Of a stretch of DNA of 64,000 nucleotides, positions 9,908 to 21,761 are shown piece after piece. Source of the stretch: Capillidium heterosporum (taxonomy: Eukaryota > Entomophthoromycota > Entomophthoromycetes > Entomophthorales > Capillidiaceae); contig WBMQ01000005.1 of the NCBI GenBank assembly GCA_016630905.1, positions 1,612,001 through 1,676,000 of the forward strand, written 5' to 3'. Each line of letters starts with the position of its first letter. Position 1 is the stretch's first letter. Made by a program: the position numbers and the translations under genes. The notes under the pieces were generated by a model that saw nothing but the letters and a program-made list of their open reading frames with translations, did not search any database and was not told where the DNA came from.

Positions 9908-11587
9908 ATGAAGCTGTCCAAAGTATTGCTGACTTTAGTTTTAGTACCAGTCTATGCCTGTCAACCTCAAGTTGAAGAGCCCAAGTTGAAGATCCTAGTC
10001 CACTCCAACATCGGTCGGTCACACATAAAGCCTATTTTTGAAGTCTGTAAGGTGCTAAAAGCTCGTGGCCATGAAATCAAGTATGCTGCTGGGGACGACA
10101 ACCTGAAATATGCCCAGGAGTTCAACTTCGACTTCATCAGCCTAGGTGGAACCTATCAAAATGATGAAGAGATCCGCATTAATTTGCAACGAATTTTACG
10201 TCAAAAGACGGTTGACTTTTTGCCATTAATGTCAAAATCATTCAACACGCGCATGTCCAGTATGTACGAGGTGACGTTTCAACCTTTCTATGACCTAGCT
10301 CAAAGGTACCAACCAGACCTCATTTTCTGTGACTTCTTTGCGCCAGCATGTAGAGATGTTGCTGAGAAGTTAAAGATACCCTTCGTCATTGGGTTCCAGT
10401 CGGTAGATGCATTTGGAATTGTAGCTTCATCAACCACTACTGGAACTATGAAGTACCTCCCCATAACTACTAACGAGATGACGTTCTGGGAAAAACTTAC
10501 CGACAAGATCTATGAGCCATTAAGAGGTATATATTATTTTTCACCTATGATTCGAAGTATGAACGCTTTGAGGAGGAAGTATGGTGTCCCAGCGTCCTTT
10601 TCACCATTTGGTAGATTTGATAACGTCTATGGAGTTGCCAACACCTTCATAGGATTTGAGCCAGCCAATGCCATCCCACCCAATATCAATATAGTTGGAC
10701 CTATCTTATCTGACGAGCATGCACTGCTTTCCGACAGCTTGAAGGCGTTCTTTGACAATAACAAACGTATTCTCTACATAGCCTTCGGATCCAACGTCCC
10801 TCTAGAGGACTTTGATGTCGAGAACCTCCTAAACGCCTCCATATTAGCTTTGGAGAACGGTGTTATTGACGGTGTAGCTTGGGGGTTAGGAAAAACTCTA
10901 ACTTCCAATTTCCCGAAGACTATAACTCTCAACAACCAGACCATCAATGTAGCAGATCTCATCGAAGGGCAGCATGATAAAATCCGAATACTCAAGTGGG
11001 CACCACAAATTGACATTCTCAAGCACCCTCACACTAAAGTTTTTGTCTCTCATGGTGGTTTAGAATCTACATTTGAAGCCGTTACCTCTGGAACCCCCAT
11101 AGTTGTCATCCCTGTATTCGCCGACCAACCTAGAAACGCCAAAAAGATTGAGAACATGGGGGTGGGCAAGTATGTCAGTAGGATCGATATAACTCCCATT
11201 ACAACGTACGAAGCTATCAAGTATCTCGTCCAAGATCCCGATAGTAAAGTTAAACCTAACGTCGAGAAGTTTAAGCTACTGAGTCTACAGAATTCCAAAA
11301 GAAAGTTTAAAGCTGCTGAAGATATCGAAAATTTGGTAGCTCTTGCCAAGCAGTGTAGAAAGTCGGAGCCTTTTGAAATTGGGAAAGTTCCATGTGAGGT
11401 TAAGCACTTGATCCCTGTATCTACCGATATGCCGTTTATCACTGCAAATAATCTGGATCTGTATTTGTTCGTCTTTTGTGCGTTGGTTGTAGGTGGGCTG
11501 GGTTTAGGATATCTGTCATATAAGTTACTTGCCTTTGCTATTAGAACTTGGATATGGAAAGAGGATATGGACAAGAAGTCGCAGTAG
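9908..11587 (+). CDS. UDP-glycosyltransferase, ER type (UGT copy B)
   Basis: Intact and intronless, 559 aa, same architecture as copy A: signal peptide (MKLSKVLLTLVLVPVYA), catalytic-His motif SNIGRSHIKP, CDFFAPACRDVAE, UGT signature VFVSHGGLESTFEAV with ADQPRNA, C-terminal membrane helix and tail ending KKSQ (KKXX ER retrieval). The region around FDVENLLNASILALEN is almost identical at DNA level to copy A, while the first third is more diverged, suggesting that conversion has kept the C-terminal sugar-donor domain alike. The variable N-terminal half is where acceptor choice is made in this family, so A and B may differ in acceptor. Confidence 0.93.
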   Translation: MKLSKVLLTLVLVPVYACQPQVEEPKLKILVHSNIGRSHIKPIFEVCKVLKARGHEIKYAAGDDNLKYAQEFNFDFISLGGTYQNDEEIRINLQRILRQKTVDFLPLMSKSFNTRMSSMYEVTFQPFYDLAQRYQPDLIFCDFFAPACRDVAEKLKIPFVIGFQSVDAFGIVASSTTTGTMKYLPITTNEMTFWEKLTDKIYEPLRGIYYFSPMIRSMNALRRKYGVPASFSPFGRFDNVYGVANTFIGFEPANAIPPNINIVGPILSDEHALLSDSLKAFFDNNKRILYIAFGSNVPLEDFDVENLLNASILALENGVIDGVAWGLGKTLTSNFPKTITLNNQTINVADLIEGQHDKIRILKWAPQIDILKHPHTKVFVSHGGLESTFEAVTSGTPIVVIPVFADQPRNAKKIENMGVGKYVSRIDITPITTYEAIKYLVQDPDSKVKPNVEKFKLLSLQNSKRKFKAAEDIENLVALAKQCRKSEPFEIGKVPCEVKHLIPVSTDMPFITANNLDLYLFVFCALVVGGLGLGYLSYKLLAFAIRTWIWKEDMDKKSQ

Positions 11588-12100
11588 TTGTTGAGTGTAG
11601 GGTTGAAGCTGGTGTATACGATTTGCAATTTATAAAGAAATATATAAGCATAGCTATTTTCGTTTATTATGAATATCTTTCAACCTTTACCAAAATCATA
11701 AAATCAACATAGTTGTCTTAATAATATGTACTTCATTAATTATAATGTTATAATATAGATTTCCAAAAAGATAGTTTAAGCAGCGTCTTGAACTATAGTT
11801 CAGCTCAATTAATGAAGCTGCAACAGCCTAAGTGTCACTCTTAAATACGTATAGGCAGTAGATATAGGCGCCATACCGTCTCACAAATACCGAGCCTGGG
11901 ACTTATTCTCAAGCTAACCAATTACATTGTACAATTTATTCGGTTATTAGGGAGTTTTGAGTGAAGTTTCCTAGTTTGTGACCCATAAGATGGCGTATCA
12001 CCAGTAAAACTTTCAGGTCGATCCTATTTCAAGTACAAGTTATTATGATAAAGCATATAAACCCAGGTAAGGTCAAAATTTCAATTCTAATCTTTTATAA
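11588..12100. other. Spacer between UGT B and C
   Basis: 513 bp of AT-rich DNA with a TATA-like CATATAAAC at about 12053-12061, 40 bp before the next start. No gene seen. Confidence 0.6.
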
Positions 12101-13747
12101 ATGAATCTACCAAAAGTATTGTTAATACTGGCTTTAGCAGCAACCTATATCTCTCAATCACAAGCTGAATTGACCAAGTTGAAAATTTTGGTCCACTCCA
12201 ATGCTGGCCGATCTCATATAAAGCCTGTATTCGAGATCTGTAAGATTTTGAGAGCACGTGGCCACGATATAAAATACGCCTCCGTTGACGCCAACAAAAA
12301 GTATGCACAAGAGTACAACTTCGATTTTGCAAGCTTAGGCAACGTTTACGAAAGCGAAGAGATGATCCGTCACAACGCCAAAAAGTTTTTAACTATGAAG
12401 ATGGATTTTATTACCGTCATATCACAGGTGTTCTTTACTCGGATAACAAGATCCTACGACCTAACGTTTCAACCTTTTTACAACTTAACTAAACGACACG
12501 AACCAGATTTGATTATATGTGATTTTTTTGCTCCAGCATGTAGGGACGTAGCTGAAATGTTAAATATACCAGTTATAATTGGGTTCCAGTTCATAGATGG
12601 GTTTAATATCATAACTTCTTCGACTACTACCGGTACCATGGCTTACCTCCCTATAACAACTGATAAGTTAACGTTCATCGAAAGGTTTAATGACAAGATC
12701 TATCAGCCAATAAGGATCATGTACTATTATCGCCATTTGATCAAAGCCATGAACGATTTACGCAAAAAGTATGGAGTCCCAGAGACTTCTATACCGTTCG
12801 GTAGGTTCGATAACATCTACGGCATCGCCAACACTTTTATTGGTTTTGAACCAGCAAATCCAATTCCACCCAATATAAATCTTATCGGGCCTGCATTGTC
12901 CGATGAATATGCCCAACTTTCAGGTGGCATGAAGACTTTCTTTGACAACAGCGACCGTATTCTATATATAGCTTCTGGATCCCGTGTCCCACTCGAAGGT
13001 TACGATATTGCAAATATCTTAAACGCCTCAATATTAGCTTTAGAAAGCAAGATTGTCGATGCAATAGTTTGGGGTTTAGGTATGACGCTGATATCCGACT
13101 TTCCAAAGACCATCACTCTCAATGACCAGACCATCAAAGTGGCTGATTTGATAGAGGGCGAACATGACAGAATTCGAATTTTCAAGTGGGTGCCTCAAGT
13201 AGATATACTTAAACATCCCAATACCAAAGTATTTATCTCCCACGGTGGCTTGGAATCTGTATTTGAGGCTGTCAGTTCTGGAACCCCAATGATAGTTATG
13301 CCAGCCTACGGCGACCAACCTCGAAACGCCAAAAAAGTTGAAGATATGGGAGTTGGTAAATATATTGATCGACTCAGCACCAACCCCAATCAAATTTTGG
13401 AAGCTATAAAGTATTTTGTTGAAGATCCATACGATGAAGTAGGACCTAGCTTGGCAAAATTCAAATTGATAAGTTTACAGAGCTCGAAGAGGAAGTTTAA
13501 AGCTGCTGAAGATATCGAAAGTATTATAGCTATCGCTAAAGTATGTAGAAAGTTTGAGCCGTTCATAGCTGGGAAAACTCCTTGTGAGATCAAGCATTTA
13601 ATACCAGTATCTGTTGAAATGCCGTTTGTCACTGCCAATAATTTGGATCTGTACTTGTTTGCCCTAAATTTATCAATTTTGGTTGTATTGGGTCTAAGTT
13701 GCCTGTTGTACAAGATAGTATTGATTATCTACATAAAGCCATGCTAA
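12101..13747 (+). CDS. UDP-glycosyltransferase, diverged (UGT copy C)
   Basis: Intact and intronless, 548 aa, the most diverged plus-strand copy. The signal peptide (MNLPKVLLILALAATYISQ), catalytic His (NAGRSHIKP), CDFFAPACRDVAE and signature VFISHGGLESVFEAV with GDQPRNAKKVEDMGVG are present. Differences: the usual IAFGSNVPLED has become IASGSRVPLEG, and SGTPIAVIPVFADQ is SGTPMIVMPAYGDQ. The C-terminus stops just after the membrane helix (ending IYIKPC), about 10 residues short, and so lacks the dilysine tail found in every other copy. It may therefore leave the ER or sit there by other means. Function is otherwise inferred as for its paralogs. Confidence 0.9.
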   Translation: MNLPKVLLILALAATYISQSQAELTKLKILVHSNAGRSHIKPVFEICKILRARGHDIKYASVDANKKYAQEYNFDFASLGNVYESEEMIRHNAKKFLTMKMDFITVISQVFFTRITRSYDLTFQPFYNLTKRHEPDLIICDFFAPACRDVAEMLNIPVIIGFQFIDGFNIITSSTTTGTMAYLPITTDKLTFIERFNDKIYQPIRIMYYYRHLIKAMNDLRKKYGVPETSIPFGRFDNIYGIANTFIGFEPANPIPPNINLIGPALSDEYAQLSGGMKTFFDNSDRILYIASGSRVPLEGYDIANILNASILALESKIVDAIVWGLGMTLISDFPKTITLNDQTIKVADLIEGEHDRIRIFKWVPQVDILKHPNTKVFISHGGLESVFEAVSSGTPMIVMPAYGDQPRNAKKVEDMGVGKYIDRLSTNPNQILEAIKYFVEDPYDEVGPSLAKFKLISLQSSKRKFKAAEDIESIIAIAKVCRKFEPFIAGKTPCEIKHLIPVSVEMPFVTANNLDLYLFALNLSILVVLGLSCLLYKIVLIIYIKPC

Positions 13748-15331
13748 CGACACCTAACAACGGGGCTAAGAAGTCATAGTCTTAAATCTAAATGGCTTTG
13801 TTTATATAGGCTTTATAAATTGATTAAAATGATGCAGTACTTTAAGTACCTTTTAGCCCATTTTATCACCGATAAAATCTATAGTTATGGACTTTTTCAC
13901 TATATATCCATATTAAAAGTTTAGATCCTTTTCAAGCTATATAGTAGTTGAGTGAAGGTTGATACTTTTCTATAAATCCCAACATTGATAATCTGATAAA
14001 CAAAGTTTCAGCTAGATTAAGCACTCTTATTAAAGCTAAATTTGCACATTATAGTATAATATTTTTGCTGGAAAAGTATAGCTTACACATCTGTAGCAAA
14101 CTATAATAATATATTTATCAGTTTAAAGTGTTCAAATATAGAGCAAGGTATACTATAAGAGTGTGTCAAGTTATACTACTTGGTTTGCCTTATAGCTATA
14201 TTAAACTAATATATATACCGATAACAGCTAATGGATTATAATTATAGCTTTTCACAATAAAAATATCACTTAGCATATTTTAAAAGCTGCTTTATAAATT
14301 TTGAGATGCAGTCAACCATTTTTATATGGAGCTATTTATTTGGAGAGAAGTGAGTGCAGGGATGGTTGCGAAGGAGGCATGTAGTGCAGCCTATATTTTC
14401 CGAGGATATATTCGGCATATGTAAATATAGTATATTTAAAAATAGGATTCACTATGTACTTATCTCCTTACTATGTCGTCCTAATAAAATATCAAATAGA
14501 CGAAGCTATTGTTATAAAGTTTGGGTGATAGTCCTTGTCACTATATGGATAGATCAAACAATTTCTTTAAACTTGGATAGATGAAAATATGGCTTTTATA
14601 TAAGGAAAACAATCAGATAGCTTTGCGTATCTTTAATAATGTGTAAACGTTCATTCCAAATAAAGCTATGCCTATAAATATTGTAAAATATAATTAACTT
14701 CCAACTCAGAAATTGGCCGAAAAGTTGCTACATTCGGAACGTCAGCTTTGCCATCTCCAATCCGATAACCTAGGAAAAAGATGGATCGCTTCTATGCCTG
14801 ATAAATTACTAATATAGTCTATCAAAAAGAATGTGATATATAAGCCTCGAATCAGCTCTATAATAGTTAATCACTTTGACTAATATATAGTATAAAAAAT
14901 TCGAATTTCTGAGTATTTTTTTGATATAGGCATTATTCTATATGGGATAAAAGATTTAAAGACAAATAGTTTCAACAGCTTTTCAAGCCCATAAAGCTGC
15001 TATATATGGTAAAATAGTATAATAGAGAGATTAGCGAAGTTTTTTATAAAAGAGGATTGAAAACTTAAATCACCAGAAATTTCAACCCATACATGATATA
15101 TATGTTAACACTATAGAAAACGCATCAGTAGTTAGAGGCAATTTAGCCGACATTAGTCAATTTCAACGATGGTCCGGAATTAGTAAAACTTCAATTAGAT
15201 AGTATGCTTATAATTTTTGATAAAGGATGTTGAGTCACAGAAGATGATACTATTAAAGATAAACCCGATATATAAGCGAAGAGCGCCATGAAGTATATAA
15301 ATCGAAAAGAAGCTTAAAAAATGAATAAAAA
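13748..15331. other. Intergenic with duplicated upstream region of UGT D
   Basis: About 1.6 kb, very AT-rich. The part from about 14350 to 15331 is a diverged copy of the DNA in front of UGT E (about 17540-18235). Shared blocks include a stretch near 14600-14760, and AAGGATGTTG followed by the AACCCGA/TATA promoter. No gene is supported here. Confidence 0.5.
15261..15300 (+). promoter_or_regulatory. Promoter of UGT D: AAACCCGATA box plus TATA
   Basis: AAACCCGATA at 15261-15270 is followed by AGTATATAA at 15292-15300, about 32 bp before the ATG. The same pairing recurs in front of UGTs F, H and I and the micropeptide ORFs. Confidence 0.45.
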
Positions 15332-17017
15332 ATGAGGTTACCAAAGGTATTATCAGTATTAGTATTGGTTGGATCCTTCGTTTTGGGATCAACAGTTATG
15401 AAGCCTAAGTTGAAGATCTTGGTCAACTCCAACGTCGGTAGGTCGCACGCAAAACCTATGTTCGAGGTTTGTAAAATACTAAGGGCACGTAGGTCACGAT
15501 ATAAAGTATGCCGCCTTCGAAGAGAACAGGGGTTATGCCAAAGAGTTCGACTTCAATTTCATCAGTTTGGGAGATGGAGAGACCTTTGAAGCGCAATCCA
15601 AAGCCCACTTTAGCAAAGTATTGAAGTCTAAAGCGAAAGAAGACTTTCTACTTATGATGAATAGATTCTACAGCGCTCGCACGATAGCCTTTTACGAAAG
15701 GACCTTTCAATCCACTTTATGATGTAGCTAACGAGTATAAGCCTGACTTGATGATGTGCGACTTCTTCGCCCCCGATTGCCGAGACGTAGCTGAAAAGTT
15801 GGCGATTCCAGTAGTAATTGGGTTTCAGACTGTCGATTTTTTTGACATCTTACCTTCTCAGACTACCACCAGTTCCCTGGAGTACCAACCTACGACAACT
15901 AATGAGATGACTCTCTGGGAGCGGTTAGACGAAAAAATCTACCAACGCTTAAGATCTATCTACTACCTGTTTCCCATGATCAATAAGCTGAATAGTTTAC
16001 GAAAGAAATATGGCGTTCCAATTTCTTCAGTGCCACTAGGCAGATTGGATAACATTTACGGTATCGCCAATACTTTTATTGGATTCGAAGCTGCCAGTGC
16101 AATCCCTCCCAACCTCAACCTCATTGGACCCATCCTATCAGACAAATATGATAAACTTTCAGGAAGTCTAAAAACATTCTTCGATAGTAACGACCGTGTA
16201 CTCTACATAGCGTTCGGTTCTCTCGTCCCACTCGAAGCTTTCGACGTTGAAAACCTTTTGAAGGCTTCCATCTTAGCTCTGGAAAATCATGTAGTTGATG
16301 GGGTAGCTTGGGGTTTAGGTAAGACTTTGCTATCCAATTTCCCAAAGTCGATAAGCCTCAATAACCGAACCATTGAAATCGCCAATTTTATTGAAGGTCA
16401 ACATAATAAGATAAGAATCCTAAAGTGGGCACCCCAGGTAGATATTTTGAAGCATCCCAACACCAAAGTCTTTGTCTCGCATGGTGGTTTGGAATCAACG
16501 TTCGAAGCTGTCACTTCTGGAACTCCAATTGCAGTAGTACCCATCCTTGGTGATCAGCCTCGCAACGCCAGAAAAATCGAGAACATGGGGATCGGCAAAT
16601 ATATCAATAGAGTTGAAACCAACCCAGTGGAAACTTACAATGCTATAAAATATTTGATCGAAGATCCAGACAACAAGATCAAGCCTAATGTCGAAAAGTT
16701 CAAGATTCTAAGTTTACAAAACTCTAAACGCAAGTTCAAGGCGGCCTGAAGATATTGAGGATCTGGTAGCTTTAGCTAAACAGTGTAGGAAGTTCGAGGC
16801 TTTCGTCGCTGGTCAGACCCCCTGTGAAGTTAAACATCTCATTCCAGTGTCTACAGAGATGTCGTTTATCATAGCAAATAACCTAGATCTGTACTTATTC
16901 GTCCTATGTTTGTTAATCTTTGTTACGATTGGGTTAGGTTATTTATTGTACAAGGTAGTAGTGGTTGGGTTTAAGACTTTGGTAGTGGTGTCTACCACCA
17001 AAGCTAAAAGCGCTTAA
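15332..17017 (+). pseudogene. UDP-glycosyltransferase with three +1 frame breaks (UGT copy D)
   Basis: Full-length UGT homology from signal peptide (MRLPKVLSVLVLVGSFVLG) to tail ending KAKSA (KXKXX ER retrieval), but the reading frame shifts three times: near 15491 (within LRARGH), 15711 (within RTFQP) and 16746 (within FKAAED). Each shift is explained by one extra base. Without them the length would be 560 aa, exactly that of the family. Catalytic motifs and the signature VFVSHGGLESTFEAV are intact, and there is no stop other than those caused by the shifts. It is either a very young pseudogene or, more likely, a functional gene with residual insertion errors in the assembly. It is called a pseudogene only because the sequence as given cannot be translated through. 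Confidence 0.75.
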
Positions 17018-18235
17018 ATCTTCAAGTATCTAAAGTATTTTCGTTTTACTAAACTTTATAAGCTGAACAGATTAATATAGTGTCTTTTCAGATACCTTAA
17101 ACCAGTTTTATTTTCAACGATTTTACTAATAAAAATAGGTTCAACACTATATATGTTTAAAAGATCATAATGTTGAAGTAAATTTAATGGCTTCTTTGGA
17201 TTTATTTTTCCAATATCAGATGCTAGTAAGTAAAGTTTTGTACTCATTAACTATTCTTACTGAAATTGTACGATCTATTGGAATATTTTTGCTTAAAAAT
17301 AAATTTTGCATCCTTTTAGAGCAGCTGATAGTAGTTCCTTTTTGGACTGACTCGACGCCAAAAGTTTAAAAACGATGTATACTATATAAAACAACTGTAA
17401 TTCTATATATAAGAAGCTTATATTTAACTATATTAATAAATAGAAATTAAAAATCTGTAAATAGAAAATACTGTTTTATTTTAGACATTAGTCTGTAAGT
17501 TACAAGACTGTAAGTAAACTTTATTAGAGGATTATTGACTTGAAGGGAGGTGAATACAGAGGTTGTTATGAAGACGACAGATTAGTAAGAACCTATGCTA
17601 TCTAAAAATATACTGAAGTCTATAAATATACTCATTCCAAAATGAGGTTTACATATATCTATCTTTACACTGTCTCGGCTTAAGGGCATTTCAAATAGAA
17701 AAAGCATCAATATAAAGTTTGGATATCACTTTTTGTCTATTTATGGACTGTATTAGATACTGTATTTAGATCTGGATATATGATTTGTATAAAAGGAGAA
17801 CGATAGCTCCGCATTTTTAGTAATGTAAACATTCATACTGAGTGAGGCCTTACCCCTAAATATTAGTGCGGTGAATAAGGTTCAGCTCAGAGATTGGCAA
17901 AAAGTCCCTACATTCGGAGTGTCGGCTTTGATAATTACCAACCTAATAACTCGGGGAAAAGTGCGTATTACTAATGTCCATAAATGTTTCAGTTACTAAC
18001 GTTATTTGAAATATATTCTTAATTGCGAGCAATTCAACTGCTACCATCTAATTTCAATATAGCCCTCAAATTAGTAATGTTTCAATTAGTTAGCACACTT
18101 GAAGATTTTATCATGAAGGATGTTGGATCTAGCGAAAGAAGGCAACGTTGGGGATAAATCTGATATATCTAAGTAAATGGAGTTGTTAAGTATATAAATG
18201 GAGAGTGAGCTTCAAAAATTAGCACAAATCAGAAA
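17018..18235. other. Intergenic with duplicated upstream region of UGT E
   Basis: 1.2 kb of AT-rich DNA. About 17540-18235 is paralogous to 14350-15331, so the tandem duplication that made D and E included roughly 0.7-1 kb of upstream DNA. TATA at 18189-18198, with a weakened box (AAATCTGATA, about 18155) upstream. No gene seen. Confidence 0.5.
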
Positions 18236-19924
18236 ATGAAATTATCAAGTATATTATCAGCATTAATATTAGTTGGATCCTTCGCCTTTGGATCAATAGT
18301 TGAGGAGCCTAAATTAAAAGTCCTGGTCAACTCCAACGTCGGCAGGTCGCACATAAAGCCCATATTTGAGGTCTGCAAGGTACTTCGGGCCCGTGGCCAC
18401 GAAATAAAGTATGCCGCCTTCGACGAGAACATGAAATACGCCAAAGAGTTCAACTTCAATTTCATTAGCTTGGGGGATGGTGACACGTTCGAAAAGCAAT
18501 CGCAAGACTACTTCAGCAAGGTCTTGAAAGCTAAGAAGAAAGTGGACTTTCTACCTATGTTGAAAGGATTCTTCACAGACCGCATGGTCAGCTTTTACGA
18601 TCGAACCTTCCAGCCCTTCTATAATGTGGCTAATGAGTATAAGCCCGATCTCATCATGTGTGACTTCTTCGCCCCAGCTTGTAGGGATGTAGCTGAAAAA
18701 TTGAAGATTCCATTTATAATTGGATTCCAGACCGTCGATGCCTTCAACATCGTGCCTTCTTTGACCAGCACCATGTCCATGGAGTACCAACCTACAACAA
18801 CTAATGAGTTGACTTTTTGGGAGCGCCTCAACGACAAAATCTACCAGCCTTTGCGAGCCATCTACTACTTATCTCCCATGGCGAATAAATTAAACAACCT
18901 GCGTAGGAAGTATGGCATCCCAACGGCTTCAGCACCCCTCGGTAGGTTCGACAATGTCTATGGTATAGCCAATACCTTTGTAGGTTTTGAAGCCGCCAAT
19001 GCCATCCCACCTAACGTCAATATCATTGGACCTATATTATCAGACGAGCACACTCTACTTTCCAATAGTTTAAAGACATTCTTCGACACCAACAGTCGCA
19101 TTCTCTACATTGCCTTTCGGATCCATCGCTCCTTTAGAAGCTTTCGACGTCGAGAATCTCCTAAATGCCGCTATCCTGGCCCTAGAAAACGACGTCATCG
19201 ATGGAAGTAGCTTGGGGATTGGGAAAAACCTTGATCTCCAACTTCCCAAAGACGATCAGCCTCAACAATAGGACTGTCAAAGTCGCCTGATCTCATCGAA
19301 GGTGAGCATGACCAAATCCGCATCCTCAAATGGGCGCCTCAGGTAGACATTTTAAAGCATGCCAACACCAAGGTCTTCATCTCCCATGGTGGTTTAGAAT
19401 CGACTTTTGAAGCCGTCACTTCAGGAACCCCAATAGCTGTTGTCCCCGTCTTTGGCGACCAACCTCGCAACGCCAAGAAAATTGAGAACATGGGCATCGG
19501 CAAGTACATTGACCGAACTACGACGAACCCAGTTGAGACATACAAAGTCATCAAGTACCTCATCGAAGACTCCGACAACAAGATCCAGCACAACGTCGCA
19601 AAGTACAGGCTGCTAAGTCTTCAGAACTCGAAGCGCAAGTTCAAGGAGGCTGAGAACATCGAGGATTTCGTAGCGTATGCCAAGCAATGTAGGAAATATG
19701 AGCCGTTTGTAGCTGGCCAAACCCCCTGTGAAGTGAAGCACTTAATACCAGTTGCCACCGAGATGTCCTTTATCAAAGCCAACAACTTGGATTTGTACCT
19801 CTTCGTCCTAAGCTCTTTAGTTTTCATTATGTTCATACTGGTCTATTCAATCTACAAGGTACTACCTATAGCTTCCAAAGCTCTGGTTGTTGAGCCTAAA
19901 TTGAAAGCCAAGAAGTTACAGTAG
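18236..19924 (+). pseudogene. UDP-glycosyltransferase with three +1 frame breaks (UGT copy E)
   Basis: Full-length UGT homology. The signal peptide is MKLSSILSALILVGSFAFG, catalytic motifs NVGRSHIKP and CDFFAPACRDVAE are intact, and the tail ends KKLQ (KKXX). The frame is broken at about 19115 (IAFGS becomes IAFRI), 19205 (DGVAW) and 19286 (VADLI), each by one extra base; the three shifts return it to the original frame. Predicted length without them is 561 aa. From about 19207 to 19823 the DNA is nearly identical to copy F on the opposite arm. All breaks lie within 175 bp, at the 5' edge of that shared tract, where a consensus of two copies would be hardest to resolve. Confidence 0.77.
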
Positions 19925-21343
19925 GAATTTTGAAGTATATATATAAATAATTTTGTTGTGTATTTACTCTATAAATATTATGTATAGTCGACGGTTATAT
20001 CTAGTGTATTGGTAAATTTGTATTAGTGTTGAAGTAGATTAAAAAAGTTGATATAAGCTTAGTGAGTATTGATTGAGCATAAGAAAACCACTATATCATT
20101 ACTTTTAGATACTACAGCTCAATTTTCATTTGACCCCTATTAGCTTCTAGATAGAATTTGTACCTCTTCAAAATTAGAAAGTCGACCGGTATCCTAATTA
20201 CATACTATTATAGAAGAGGACGCAGATTTTGCTTCTAAATCAAAAATACACTTTGATACTATTTATTGACTGGTTGCTTTCGCCAAGTGTCTGGCTACTG
20301 GCTCAAATTTCTACTTGAGTGGATTCGGCCGAACTTGGTAAGTCCTTTAGCATGGGATGTATCATGTTTAATCGTGTTGTGGACTGGCCAATATAGATAC
20401 AGCGATTACTTTACAACCAATAAAAATAGCCAAAACTCTCAATTCCCACAAAATTATAGGCTAGGAATCTCCAAAATCTTAAACTAATTCAAACTAGAAA
20501 TTTGTACCCCAAAACAATCAAAAAGGTCTCGAAAGCCAACGAAAAACCAAATCAACACCCGAAAAGCCCTCTTCCTTCCTGAGCATGAGTCCTGATATAT
20601 ATATCGTAGCACTGAAGAAAATTATAACTTGGCGATCTGTAAGTGGGTTCTTTCCCAGCGAAAAGATAAGACACGTGTCCTAGTTGCAGTGATCTACCAC
20701 TGAAGCTAGGTTCCAATTAATCTGCAAAGTGGCAATTTGAGGGTCCGATATCCAAGGTGAGCGAAGACTATATCCATAATAGGAAGTTGATCTCAAGAAA
20801 ATTTAAGTGAACTAGCGGCAATTTAAGTGGTGGGAACTGGGTGGATAGTAATTTAAAGCGTGAGAAAAGGAATAGGTGAAAAACGAGAATACGTAATCCG
20901 AAGCACATTGTTGGGTAAGTAGCACCAATGCAGGCTACCTAAAAATAAAATAAACTGATGTTCCATGTACAACTTAACTGAAGAGCTAAGTCAATACTAT
21001 AGCTCTGTAAAATAAATAAAATTGTTGACTTTGATACCTAGGCATATTGATAAAATTTGCTAATGGTATTGAAAACCTTGGCCAATTCCCATCTTTAGCT
21101 TACCGTTTCATAAAAAAATCTCGTACTATTTGCAATGCATCTAAAAGCTAGCTAATGAGGCATTGGATCTCTGCTAAGGAATATAAATGAAAATAATTTA
21201 CAGTTCAATTAAAAAAGCATTCAAAAATGCATACATAAAAGTGAACAATGTTTTTTAGTTTTATTCTAACAAAAGTTAATTTAGGTCATTACCTTGAAAG
21301 TTTTCCTTATTGATGTTCTCACTCAAACTGCTCATCGAAAACT
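19925..21343. other. Intergenic at left edge of the housekeeping island
   Basis: 1.4 kb with no supported gene. A plus-strand frame at 20266-20487 resembles nothing known and lacks coding bias. This segment marks the break between the UGT arm and the island. Confidence 0.5.
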
Positions 21344-21595
21344 TTAGTTAGCTTTACCTCTTAACTTTTTCATTTCGCTTACAACGTTATCGACTTCAAC
21401 CTCAACATTTGGTCTACCATCCTCCATTCTGAAATATCTATAGTAAGGTTTGCACTCGACCCTGTAGTTGACAACTTGGCATTCGTACTGGGTTAACTCG
21501 TAGAATTCGGGCTTGGTATCAGCTCTTTCCAATCCTTGTGGCATTTTGAAAATTGATCTTCGAGTTTTATCTATGGGTGGAATTAGATTAGTCAT
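21344..21595 (-). CDS. SOM1-like mitochondrial inner membrane protease subunit
   Basis: A single-exon 83-aa protein. The central motif FYELTQYECQVVNYRVECKP followed by YYRYFR resembles the fungal SOM1 core (Leu/Glu-rich LxELxQYxC, then xVxCxPxxRxF). SOM1 is a small subunit of the mitochondrial inner membrane peptidase (IMP1/IMP2) in the intermembrane space, with paired cysteines. Here two of the usual cysteines are present (in YEC and VEC), while the final one after RLF is replaced by Met. It lies head-to-head with the SEC14-like gene, 166 bp apart, so the two probably share a promoter. The match is by motif only; another small twin-Cys mitochondrial assembly factor is possible. Confidence 0.55.
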   Translation of the reverse strand: MTNLIPPIDKTRRSIFKMPQGLERADTKPEFYELTQYECQVVNYRVECKPYYRYFRMEDGRPNVEVEVDNVVSEMKKLRGKAN

Positions 21596-21761
21596 TTTAG
21601 ATCTAGATTAATTAAACTTGATCCAACCATCGGAGACTTTGAGCCAATATCATTGAATGCTTTAAGTTGCGCTACCCTGTTTTATTTTAGCCTTTTGTTC
21701 CCTAGAAATTTAAGTGGATTAGTAATAAGTTCAGTCATCTCTCACTTCAAGCTACCAAGAG

